Assembly (NCBI RefSeq): GCF_023100945.1
Contig: NZ_CP064689.1
Span: forward strand, 434,001 to 498,000
Origin: Bradyrhizobium sp. 200
Lineage (GTDB): Bacteria > Pseudomonadota > Alphaproteobacteria > Rhizobiales > Xanthobacteraceae
Direction: 5' to 3'
Length of the DNA stretch: 64,000 nt
Position 1 is the stretch's first letter. Each line of letters opens with the position of its first letter. Below the pieces are notes generated by a model, which made no database searches, was not told the origin of the DNA, and saw only the letters and a list, made by a program, of their open reading frames with translations. Position numbers and translations under genes: made by a program. Positions 25,475 through 34,700 of the stretch are shown one piece after another.

Positions 25475-28039
25475 TCAGGAATCGGCGAAATCGTACTCTA
25501 AGGCAAAATTGTATTGGGCTCGAAGTTCAGCGGCTCTCCGGCGGGATTCTTGCGCATCGGCTAAGAGTATATTTGGCATGTCGGCTTCGTTATCGAGCGC
25601 CCGTGCATATAGCATCCATTCCTCGGGCCCCTTACTTGGTAAGGTGTCGAGCAATTTGCGCGCTTCTACTGGGCGTCTCTGCTCAATGAGTAGCGAGGCC
25701 TTAAGGTGAATTGTCGCATCGTTCCATGCAGGGAATTCACCTATAAAGTCGATATCTTGTTGTGCCATCTGGAAATCTCCATCTCGGGCGGCGCAAACAG
25801 CTCGTATCGACCTGATGCGGATATTATTAGCGCCATCTGCACCGGTTAGGCGCGTGAGCAACTCCTTTGCTTCCCTGAAATTTTGGCGCTTCATAAGTAG
25901 CTGGGCAAGCCGAACGTCAGACATGCCGTTATCATCTGGCATTGTTCTCAGTCGGCTTATTGCATGTTCGGCAGCACCAAAATCATTCCGTGCGAGATCG
26001 ACGCCGATTTGAAAATCAGCAAACATGGCGCTATCGCGGATTAACTCTTTATGCTTGGTCAAGAGCTTTCGTAGTTCATTTGCTCGGCCGGACTTCTTGT
26101 ATGCGAGAGCGAGTTCGTGCACAGCCGACCGATTGAGTTTTCTTTCGCGCGTTGCCTCAACCAAGAGTTCGATCGCCCCTCCATAATCCCGCTGTCTACG
26201 CAACGAATGGCCGCGGAGAAAAGGAACGGATCGATATCCCTTCCTGCTCATCGCGTCGATTATGCGGTCCGCGTCGGAATATTTACCAAGTCTGATGTGT
26301 GCACGTGCAACGGTAGAAAGTACCTCTTCTCGCGTCGCTTCGCTCATTTTCATTTGCTCGGAAAGTTCACCCCATCGAATGACTTGTGCGAGAATCTTTG
26401 GATCATCTTTCCCACGAGCATAGTTTTCACGTAGAACGTCGACAAGTGTGCCTGGCGTTAGGAGCGGGCGCAACTCTGGCGGCAACGCGGCACCCTCAAG
26501 GGCGTGCATAAAGACAAAGGCCTCGAACAAATCATTTCTAAACTCTCCCTTTGCCTGAGCAGTTTTCCATTCCTCCGAAAGATGTTGAGAAAAGCTTCTT
26601 AATAGTTCTGGAGGTGTCACATTAAAGCGACGAAATACGAGGCGAATTGCAGGTGAGATCGAGAAATTGGAGCCTGTCGCAACAACAAGACAGCCTAGAA
26701 TTAGATCTTCAATGGCATCAACAAAGTTTTCAGCCGTTAAACCTTCCGACGCGACGACTTTTTCAAGAAGCGCTCCATTTAACGACGGTACCCAACTCAA
26801 CAGACATAGAATCTTTCTCTGGGGCTCGGTTAGCGAGCCATCTTCGATATTTTCACCGAGAATCATATTTTGAATATTGAACAGTTGACGAGGATCGCGC
26901 TCGAGAATGTGCACGCCCTTGATGGCGGCGAGCCTCACAGCGGCGTTCGCAACGTCAGCGTGACCTCCAATGGCGCGCACCAGTTCATTTGACACAGAAA
27001 AATTGTCCACCCGTAGTCGCTCTGCCGCCCGGATCATCAATGCGCGGATGTCTTTGTCATCGAGTTCATCAACGCGCATCTGAAGCACGTTGCTCATGGA
27101 TTGCACGATCTCTGGCAAGAGCTGGCGATTGCTGACTATGAACAATGTCGCTGTCTTAGGTATGGCCGACAGCAGTGGAGTAACCCACTCTTTTGGGTCT
27201 CCGCGGTCTTCGAAGAAACCGCCCACAGATACAAAGGTGACGGCTTGACCAAGCGCACTAAAGTGCCCGATGAGACGGACAATTTCGCCAATCTGCGCCT
27301 CTAACGGTAGCTGCTCGAAAGCTTCTCTCTCCCTAAGGACTGTCTCAACCGGCAGCACTGGAGAAATTTCCGCCCTGAGTGCTTGAAAAAGATCAACGAG
27401 ATCGGCTAACGCGGAAAGCGGCAAAGTTGGACCAAATGCCAGATTGGCGTCAGATGCAAGGGCGTTACGAATATAATAGGATGCAAACGTTCTTCTCCCG
27501 ACGCCTCGAAAGCCAGTTAAGAAATAGACGTTTGGGCTCACGCGAGTTCGCGCGAAATTGTCGGCTGCCAGTTGCTCCAATCTGTCGAGCGTTTTGCCGC
27601 GGCCAATGACGCGAACAGCTCCTGTTGAAATGCCGATATTCGGTTCTAGAAGAACGCCGGTGATGTACCTCGCGATATCGGAGGCCGTGAAACCAGCGCG
27701 GGCAATCCAATGGTTGCGGAGCCACACAGGCAGATCCGAAAGTCCAACCTCGTGATCGGTTGGGAATACAAGTATTCGATGATTTCTCTTCTGAATGTGC
27801 TGAAGCCGAGCATGGTCGATTTCGAAGCCGACCCATGGCGATTGCTGGCCACGCTTAGATGCAAATAACACGAAGACTAGCGCATCTTCGACGGTGCGCT
27901 CCATCTCATCGAGTAAGCGCTGCCCGTTTTGGAAGCTTTCTTCGTAAAAATAGGCTAGCCCAGTAGGTAGCCGTTGGCGGACCTCAGCAACAAATTTTGC
28001 ATCAATAAATGACAAAGAAAGGAATACCTTGAGGCTCAT
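25475..28039 (-). CDS. TIR-STAND-like NTPase-TPR protein (NLR-like)
   Basis: An 854-residue protein in three parts. Residues 1-125 form a TIR domain: KVFLSLSFIDAKFVAEV, then SPWVGFE with the likely catalytic Glu73 for NAD cleavage. Residues 140-410 look like a STAND/NB-ARC NTPase, but the P-loop is GFRGVGRRT (176-184; Arg where Lys is expected) and the Walker B position has no acidic pair (VTFVSVGGFFED). TLFIVSNR resembles the sensor strand. Residues 520-854 are TPR-like helical repeats, a plausible ligand-recognition region. ATG 28039 is preferred over GTG 28048. G+C is clearly lower than in the neighbours, suggesting transfer. By architecture it is a candidate antiphage immune receptor acting alone; this is inference. 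Confidence 0.8.
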   Translation of the reverse strand: MSLKVFLSLSFIDAKFVAEVRQRLPTGLAYFYEESFQNGQRLLDEMERTVEDALVFVLFASKRGQQSPWVGFEIDHARLQHIQKRNHRILVFPTDHEVGLSDLPVWLRNHWIARAGFTASDIARYITGVLLEPNIGISTGAVRVIGRGKTLDRLEQLAADNFARTRVSPNVYFLTGFRGVGRRTFASYYIRNALASDANLAFGPTLPLSALADLVDLFQALRAEISPVLPVETVLREREAFEQLPLEAQIGEIVRLIGHFSALGQAVTFVSVGGFFEDRGDPKEWVTPLLSAIPKTATLFIVSNRQLLPEIVQSMSNVLQMRVDELDDKDIRALMIRAAERLRVDNFSVSNELVRAIGGHADVANAAVRLAAIKGVHILERDPRQLFNIQNMILGENIEDGSLTEPQRKILCLLSWVPSLNGALLEKVVASEGLTAENFVDAIEDLILGCLVVATGSNFSISPAIRLVFRRFNVTPPELLRSFSQHLSEEWKTAQAKGEFRNDLFEAFVFMHALEGAALPPELRPLLTPGTLVDVLRENYARGKDDPKILAQVIRWGELSEQMKMSEATREEVLSTVARAHIRLGKYSDADRIIDAMSRKGYRSVPFLRGHSLRRQRDYGGAIELLVEATRERKLNRSAVHELALAYKKSGRANELRKLLTKHKELIRDSAMFADFQIGVDLARNDFGAAEHAISRLRTMPDDNGMSDVRLAQLLMKRQNFREAKELLTRLTGADGANNIRIRSIRAVCAARDGDFQMAQQDIDFIGEFPAWNDATIHLKASLLIEQRRPVEARKLLDTLPSKGPEEWMLYARALDNEADMPNILLADAQESRRRAAELRAQYNFALEYDFADS

Positions 28040-28077
28040 GATGCTCACCGCTCGATCGCCTGAAATAGAATGCAGAT

Positions 28078-28107
28078 GTTATAAACTTTTGGTTGAGATG
28101 TACGCAA
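28078..28107 (-). promoter_or_regulatory. Putative promoter of the TIR-NTPase-TPR gene
   Basis: On the minus strand TTGCGT (-35) and TATAAC (-10) are separated by 18 bases, about 40 bases upstream of the chosen start codon. The match is moderate and untested. Confidence 0.4.
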
Positions 28108-28296
28108 GTGCTACTAAGTTAGGGATTCCGTCTCGTCTCCGCATTTAGCTGGCTCTCCGCGACACTAGTTTACCCGACCACGTCTGAGCTCCTAGGTAGG
28201 AAGAGAGTATGTCAGACGCGCTGGCGCATATTGCGATCGTCTAGCTGTACTCGCCATCGCGCGCGGTCGGCAGAGATGTATAGTTCGTCTTAGTAT

Positions 28297-29034
28297 TTAC
28301 GTTCCGACCCGCCCCTGGCTGACATCCACCACGTGCCGATCCTGCCCGACAGTAATCACGATCGTGTAGCTCTTGTGTCCGCCGGCTTGATCGGTCGGGG
28401 GAGCAATGTGCAACTGGCCGCCGTACCATTCACCGGGCATCAGCGTGTTGTCCTTGATGACCGTCTGCTCAAGCATGGCCATGTTGCGTTGGCCCGTTTC
28501 GATGGTGGCGGCGAACATGGCCTCGTTCTGAATGGCGGCGTTGTTCTGTGCGATCACAGCGGCTGTCGGGCTGTAGAACGTACCTGTACGGCCGCTTGGT
28601 GTCGTATAGGTCCCATGACCTGCCTGAGAGGCGCTGTAAGCGTTCGCAGCGCCGGCAACGCCAGCGAGAACGGCTCGTGCCACTTGCCGGTTCTTCTCTT
28701 CCTGCTGCAGCATTTCGAACGTGACGATCTGCATTCCGAAATCGGAGCTGCCGACGTGCTGGACGGCTTCCACTTGCGCCACGCGAAATTCTGTCGGCTG
28801 CTTTCCGATGTTGTTGATGCCGACGACGAACACCGGGCGTCCGTTCGCTTGCAACTGGCGCGATGCGGGGCGGACCAGCACCAGCGAATTCTTCTGGCGT
28901 GAGACGAGCGCCGGTTGCCCGTCGCGCATCATCGCCTGTTGTTGTGGATTGGAAGCGCGAAACGCAATGGTTTCGCCGTTTGAAACGCAGCCGCCCAACG
29001 CAGCGCACAGCGCCACGATTCCCAGATTGCGCAT
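28297..29034 (-). CDS. Lipoprotein, hypothetical
   Basis: A 245-residue protein with a lipoprotein signal (MRNLGIVALCAALGGC; lipobox LGGC, acylated Cys16). The mature part has a beta-rich first half, a Gly/Ala-rich middle (VLAGVAGAANAYSASQAG, possibly membrane-associated) and a C-terminal beta domain ending with a VVDVSQGRVGT tail. High-GC codon use returns here, in contrast to the TIR gene downstream on the same strand. No function is assignable. Confidence 0.7.
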   Translation of the reverse strand: MRNLGIVALCAALGGCVSNGETIAFRASNPQQQAMMRDGQPALVSRQKNSLVLVRPASRQLQANGRPVFVVGINNIGKQPTEFRVAQVEAVQHVGSSDFGMQIVTFEMLQQEEKNRQVARAVLAGVAGAANAYSASQAGHGTYTTPSGRTGTFYSPTAAVIAQNNAAIQNEAMFAATIETGQRNMAMLEQTVIKDNTLMPGEWYGGQLHIAPPTDQAGGHKSYTIVITVGQDRHVVDVSQGRVGT

Positions 29035-29239
29035 GACAAGAGCCCCCAGACCCGTCGGGGATACAATCGCAACCGCAGGGAGCGAGCAAGGGCGAATGCG
29101 CGTCAGTCCCCACCGTGGAAATACGGTGCTTCGGCGCTGCTCTCTGGTTCATGCCATCTCCCGCGCAGGGGAGCGGCATGCTATATATGTCTTCCATGGG
29201 CGCGCCTTGATGCGGCCCGGTGAGGTGAGGCAGAGCCTA

Positions 29240-29476
29240 ATGTCGAAACCGGTCATTTTCACCATTTCCGCGACCTGGGACGATGAAGCCTCGGTGTGGA
29301 CCGGACATTGCGACGACATTCCTGCCGCCGCTGACGCGCCCACGCTCGACGAGTTGCTGGCGAAGATATCGGCGATGGCGCTCGACCTGTTGCCCGATAA
29401 TCATCCCGATGTCGATCCGGCGTCACTGTTCCTGCAGATCACCGCGCTGCGCGAAGCGGACGCGGCTGTTGCTTGA
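29240..29476 (+). CDS. DUF1902 domain protein (HicB-like)
   Basis: A 78-residue protein starting MSKPVIFTISATWDDEASVW. The WDDEASVWTGHCDDIPAAADAPTLDELLAKI pattern is that of DUF1902, a relative of the HicB antitoxin partial RNase-H fold. No HicA-type toxin ORF is adjacent and there is no DNA-binding tail, so it is probably an orphan. The upstream part of its open frame is a shadow; ATG 29240 is the natural start. Confidence 0.75.
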   Translation: MSKPVIFTISATWDDEASVWTGHCDDIPAAADAPTLDELLAKISAMALDLLPDNHPDVDPASLFLQITALREADAAVA

Positions 29477-29544
29477 ATGGCTCCGCAGCTCAACAAGTCA
29501 TTGCGCGATTAGCAACGCCGTTGTTGCCCCAAAGCAAGAAAGAC

Positions 29545-29577
29545 GTGGATGGCCGGGTCAAGCCCGGCCATGACGGA
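29545..29577. repeat. Short palindromic repeat (ATGGCCGGG type)
   Basis: A near-perfect palindrome, ATGGCCGGG-TCAAG-CCCGGCCAT (29549-29571), in the gap between the DUF1902 gene and rpmB. It resembles a short dispersed repeat of Bradyrhizobium that I recall; only one copy was seen here. Confidence 0.5.
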
Positions 29578-29601
29578 GAGCGAGTGTGGCGTGTGCCAAA
29601 C

Positions 29602-29630
29602 AAAAACGGCCGGGTCATCCGACCCGGCCG
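29602..29630 (-). terminator. Rho-independent terminator of rpmB
   Basis: A perfect ten-base stem, CGGCCGGGTC / GACCCGGCCG with a four-base loop, followed on the minus strand by five Ts. It lies 34 bases downstream of the rpmB stop. Confidence 0.85.
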
Positions 29631-29663
29631 CTTCAAACTCTGATCCGCCGATGTAGCTAAATC

Positions 29664-29972
29664 TCAGCTCGCCTTCGCCACCGGCGCGGGCTTGCCGACC
29701 TTCTTCTCGATTGCGCGCTTGAGATCCAGCGCGCGGGGGGAGAGCACGTCGGCCTTGGCCTTGATCAAATACGCATCGAGGCCGCCATTGTGGTCGACGC
29801 TCTTGAGCGCATTGGTCGAGACGCGCAGGCGCACGTTGCGGGCGAGTGCGTCCGAGATGAAGGTGACGTTGACCAGGTTCGGCAGGAAGCGCCGCTTGGT
29901 CTTGATGTTCGAATGGCTCACCTTGTGGCCCACCTGGGGGCCCTTGGCCGTCAGTTCGCAGCGCCGGGACAT
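29664..29972 (-). CDS. rpmB: 50S ribosomal protein L28
   Basis: A 102-residue L28 of the large ribosomal subunit. The family N-terminus [20 protein letters not shown] and the basic [10 protein letters not shown] and [10 protein letters not shown] segments are present. Length is usual for alphaproteobacteria, with a Lys/Ala-rich tail. ATG 29972 is chosen; the longer open frame upstream is not family-like. Monocistronic, with its own terminator. Confidence 0.97.
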   Translation of the reverse strand: MSRRCELTAKGPQVGHKVSHSNIKTKRRFLPNLVNVTFISDALARNVRLRVSTNALKSVDHNGGLDAYLIKAKADVLSPRALDLKRAIEKKVGKPAPVAKAS

Positions 29973-30310
29973 CTTGCAAATCCTCTTCCATCCCCGCCCA
30001 TGAGCGGAGCGCGTATCGCGCACCTCGCGGGGGTCCAAAATCGCGTCCATTTCCAGGAACCGCGGACGTATAGGGGCAGACGGCTGCCCGGTCAAGGTTG
30101 TTGGGGCGAAGTAGAGACCGGAATTGGCCGGTTTCCAAGGGGTTCCAGCCACTTAGGCCATCATATAAAGGGCGTAATCCCCGCCGACACCATAGCTTTC
30201 GTTTTAGCGATCGGCCTTGACCTTCCGCAAAGAGGCGGACGGCGATCGGAGGTCCGATCAGCGTGGTTTTCGCGAAAGCTGCGCGTTGTTTGCCGGATAT
30301 TTTTGCCTAA

Positions 30311-31201
30311 ATGAACATCAGCTCGCGCCGATCCCGGGACAATCCATTCGTGACCGCCAAACGCGCCGTTTCGCACCCGACCAAGCTGGTTTTCGGCCTG
30401 TATGCCCTGGCGTTCGCCGCGCTCGCGCCGCAGGCGGCCTCCGCCCAGGGGCGGCTGGATGCGCAGTATGAGGCGACGCTGTCGGGCATCCCGGTCGGGA
30501 AGGGGGCCTGGACCATCGAAATCGGCGACGACACGTTTTCGGCCGCCGCCCAAGGCGGCACCGCCGGGCTGCTGAAGGCGTTTTCGGGCGGGACCGGCTC
30601 GGGCGCCAGCCAGGGCCGGGTCGTCAATGGCGCGCTGGTGCCGAACGCCTATACCGCGACCACCACCACGCAGAAGAAGTCCGAAACCATCCGCCTGGTG
30701 CTGGCGGGCGGCAATGTCAGGGAATTTTCGATCGATCCGGTGCCGCCGGTCGATCCCGACCGCGTCGTCGTCACCGACGCGCACCGCAAGGGCGTGCTCG
30801 ATCCCATGACCGGCTCGATGCTGCGCGTGCCCGGCAATGGCGAGGTGCTGTCGCCCGATTCCTGCCGCACCGGCGCGGGGATTTTTGACGGGCGGCTGCG
30901 CTACGACCTCAAGCTCGACTACAAGCGCATGGAAACGGTGAAGGCTGAGCGGGGCTATCACGGGCCCGCGTTGGTCTGCGCGATCTACTTTACGCCGATC
31001 GCGGGCTATATCCCCGACCGCCCGGTGATAAAATACCTCGCCACCGAACGCCGGATCGAGATCGCCTTCGTGCCGATCGCGGGAACCCGCGTCCTGGTTC
31101 CCTTCCGCATGACCATCCCGACGCCGCTCGGACCGGCAATGCTGGAAGCGACGTCGTTCGTGACGACGGCAGCGCCGCCGAGGGTGGCGAAGACGAATTG
31201 A
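30311..31201 (+). CDS. Secreted DUF3108 domain protein
   Basis: A 296-residue protein with a signal sequence (hydrophobic VFGLYALAFAALAPQAASAQ, cleavage near residue 45). The mature part matches DUF3108: DAQYEATLSGIPVGKGAW at its start and repeated beta segments ending with AGTRVLVPFRMTIPTPLG. Found throughout Rhizobiales; a periplasmic or outer-membrane role is presumed but not known. Divergent from rpmB. Confidence 0.85.
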   Translation: MNISSRRSRDNPFVTAKRAVSHPTKLVFGLYALAFAALAPQAASAQGRLDAQYEATLSGIPVGKGAWTIEIGDDTFSAAAQGGTAGLLKAFSGGTGSGASQGRVVNGALVPNAYTATTTTQKKSETIRLVLAGGNVREFSIDPVPPVDPDRVVVTDAHRKGVLDPMTGSMLRVPGNGEVLSPDSCRTGAGIFDGRLRYDLKLDYKRMETVKAERGYHGPALVCAIYFTPIAGYIPDRPVIKYLATERRIEIAFVPIAGTRVLVPFRMTIPTPLGPAMLEATSFVTTAAPPRVAKTN

Positions 31202-31213
31202 GGGCTTCCTCTT

Positions 31214-31357
31214 TCCTTCTCCCCCTGTGGGAGAAGGTGGCGCGAAGCGCCGGATGAGGGGTCTGTCTCCGCGGGAGAGGTATGTACTTGTGGAGAGAAC
31301 CCCTCACCCGTCGCCGAACTACGTTCGGCGCCACCCTCTCCCGCAAGGGGAGAGGGA
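31214..31357. repeat. Palindromic repeat, family C, copy 3
   Basis: The left arm CCTTCTCCCCCTGTGGGAGA matches family C. The right arm CCCTCTCCCGCAAGGGGAGA has diverged. It follows the DUF3108 gene by 12 bases. Confidence 0.75.
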
Positions 31358-31785
31358 AACACCGAGAACGCGGGAATCTAGTTGACTCTCACCCCATTCT
31401 GATTCGACTCGACGCCGTCAGTTTTTTTAAGGATTTCACCGCCAAACCGCCGCTTGTGGAGCCCGGATAAACTTGATCTAGTGCCGCCTCGATCGCCTCA
31501 GCGCGAGATGTTGCGGTGAACGTAACGGGTCTCGGGAGGAGTCAGCGATTCGGGCGCGTTTCGTTCCAGACTCGTTCCAGAGCTTAAGCCGCGACCGCAT
31601 CGCCGTCGCAAAGTGAAACAGAATCGGCGGAATTTGACGCCGAGCCAGCAGAAGGGCCTTCCGTCATTGCGAGAAGCGAAGCGACGAAGCAATCCATCGC
31701 CAGCCAATATGCCGCGCCATGGATTGCTTCGCTTCGCTCGCAATGACGGCTGAGGGCTCGCACTTAAAAGAAACACCTGCAAGAC
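31358..31785. other. Intergenic stretch upstream of the helicase gene
   Basis: No gene is supported. The right half holds a family D repeat, which ends 37 bases before the helicase start. A low-complexity TTTTTTTAAGG run occurs near 31420. Confidence 0.4.
31662..31748. repeat. Palindromic repeat, family D, copy 2
   Basis: Arms CGTCATTGCGAGAAGCGAAG and GCTTCGCTTCGCTCGCAATG, in the same orientation as the copy at 22913, with a 20-base variable centre. It lies directly upstream of the helicase gene. Confidence 0.85.
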
Positions 31786-34700
31786 ATGGCCTTCTCACCT
31801 TCCACGTTCGCGACCGATCGCGCGCCCGGCTCCGGCGTTACCGCCGTGCTCGGGCCGACCAACACCGGCAAGACGCATCTCGCCATTGAGCGGATGCTGG
31901 GCCATTCCTCCGGCGTGATCGGCCTGCCGCTGCGGCTGCTCGCGCGCGAGGTCTACAACAAGATCGCGGATCGCGCGGGCGCAGATAGCGTGGCGCTCGT
32001 CACCGGCGAGGAGAAGATCAAGCCGAAGAATCCGCGCTACTGGGTCTCCACCGTCGAGGCGATGCCGCGCGATCTCGACGTCTCGTTTCTCGCCGTCGAT
32101 GAAATCCAGATCGCGGCCGATCTGGAGCGCGGGCATGTCTTCACCGACCGCATCCTGCATCGCCGCGGCCGCGACGAGACGCTGCTCTTGGGCGCTGCCA
32201 CCATGCGCCCGATCATCGAGCGGCTGCTGCCGGGCGCCTCTATCGTCACGCGGCCACGGCTGTCGCAGCTCGAATTCGCCGGCGACCGCAAGATCACGCG
32301 CCAGCCGCGCCGCACCGCGATCGTCGCGTTCTCGGCCGATGAAGTCTACGCCATCGCCGAATTGATCCGCCGCCAGCATGGCGGCGCTGCCGTCGTCTTG
32401 GGCTCGCTCTCGCCCCGCACGCGCAACGCGCAGGTCGCAATGTTCCAGAACGGCGACGTCGATTATCTCGTCGCCACCGACGCCGTCGGCATGGGGCTGA
32501 ACCTCGACGTCGATCACGTCGCCTTTGCATCGGACCGCAAATACGATGGCTATCAGTTCCGCCGTTTGAATCCGGCGGAGTTCGCACAGATCGCGGGCCG
32601 CGCGGGACGTGCCACGCGCAACGGCACCTTCGGCACCACAGGACGCTGCGCGCCGTTCGAGCCGGAACTGGTGAACGCGCTGCAGAACCACACGTTCGAC
32701 AGCGTCAAGATGCTGCAGTGGCGCAACTCAAAGCTGGATTTCTCCTCGCTCGGTGCGCTGCAGGTGTCGCTGGCGCTGCCGCCGGGGCATGAGGCTTTGA
32801 CCCGCGCGCCGATTGCCGAAGATTTGCGCGTGCTCGATCATGCGGCGCGCGACGGCGAGGTGAGGGACATGGCCCACGGCGCGGCCGCTGTGGAACGGCT
32901 GTGGGACGCCTGCCAGATCCCGGATTACCGCAAGATCGCGCCGGCGGCCCATGCCGAGCTCGTGACTACGCTTTATGCATTCCTGATGAAAAAGGGCCGG
33001 ATACCTGACGCATGGTTCGCCGCCCAGGTCGACCAGGCCGACCGCGTCACCGGCGATATCGACACGCTGTCGGGCCGGATCGCGCAGATCCGCACCTGGA
33101 CCTTCGTCGCCAACCGCCCGGACTGGCTGGGCGACCCCGACCATTGGCAGGGGATCGCCCGCGAGGTGGAAAATAAATTATCCGATGCGCTGCATGAACG
33201 CCTTACGGAGCGTTTCGTTGATCGCCGTACCAGTGTATTGATGCGCCGCCTGCGGGAGAACAGTGTTTTGAATACGGAAATTGGCAAGACCGGCGAAGTG
33301 ATCGTTGAGGGACATGCGATCGGCCGCCTCGATGGATTTACCTTTGCACCCGATGCTGCGGAAGCCGGCTCGGACGCGAAAGCCTTGCAGGCTGCCGCGC
33401 AGCAGGTGCTCGCCAGCGAGATCGACGCGCGCGCCACAAAACTTGGCGCCGCGCCTGATGACCAGTTCGTGCTGACCTCCGACGGCACCATCCGCTGGAC
33501 GGGAGACGCCGTGGCAAAACTCGTCGCGGCCGACGATGCGCTGCATCCGCGCCTGCGCATCATTGCCGACGATCGTCTCGCAGGCGCGGCGCGCGAGGGC
33601 GTGCAGACGCGGCTCGATCTGTGGCTGAAGACGCATATCGAAAAGCTGCTGGGTCCGCTGTTCGGGCTCTCCAAGGCCGAGGACATCACAGGCATCGGGC
33701 GCGGCATCGCGTTCCAGCTCGTGGAAGCGCTCGGCGTGCTGGAACGCTCGAAGATTTCCGCCGAGATGAAGGATCTCGACCAGGCTTCCCGCGCGACGCT
33801 TCGCAAATACGGCGTGCGCTTCGGCGCCTATCACATCTACTTCCCCGCGCTCTTGAAGCCCGCGGCGCGCGCGCTGGCCTCGCTGCTGTGGGCCGAGAAG
33901 CAGGACAATGTCGATATGTCCGCGCTCTCTGGCGCGCAGCATCTGGCGAGCTCGGGACGCACGTCGTTCCCCGTCGACAAGGCGCTGCCGCGCGACGCCT
34001 ATCGCGTGCTCGGCTATCGCCAGTGCGGCGAGCGTGCTGTGCGCGTCGATATTCTGGAGCGTCTTGCCGATCTCATTCGTCCCGCGCTGGCCTGGCGCGA
34101 AACCTCGCCCGGCGAAAAGCCCACCGGCGCATTCGATGGACGCGGCTTTGTGGTGACGCAGGCAATGACTTCGCTCACCGGTTCGGCGGGCGAAGACTTT
34201 GCCTCGATCCTGCGCGCGCTCGGCTACCGCATGGACCGCCGCCCGCCGCTGCCGCCTAAGCCCGCGCCCGAGGTCGTTGTCGAGACTGCGCCTGAGGTCG
34301 CTGTCGAGACGGTGTCATCCGAAACACCGCTGGTCGAGGCGAGTGCCGAGACGACGGCAGAGACGCCCGCGGAAGAAGTCGCGGCCGAATTGCCGGTGTC
34401 TGGCAATCCCGCGCCGTCGGCTTCGTTGTTGCCCAATGTCACGCCGGTGACGCAAGCGAGCGAAGAGGTTGCGCCCGCCGTGACGACCCCGGCGGAAGCC
34501 GCGATCGCGGACGCGCCTCCGGAACAGGAGGCGGTGGAAGCGGTGAGCGCTGCGGAAGCTGCGGCCGAGCCCGCAACCGCGAGCGAAGCGCCTGCCGAAT
34601 CCGCTGCCGCAGAAGCCACGGTCGCAGAAGCCGCTTCCGCTGAAGCCGTTGCCGCCGAACCCAAGCCTGATGCACCGCCGGCTGAGCCCGCGCTGGTCGA

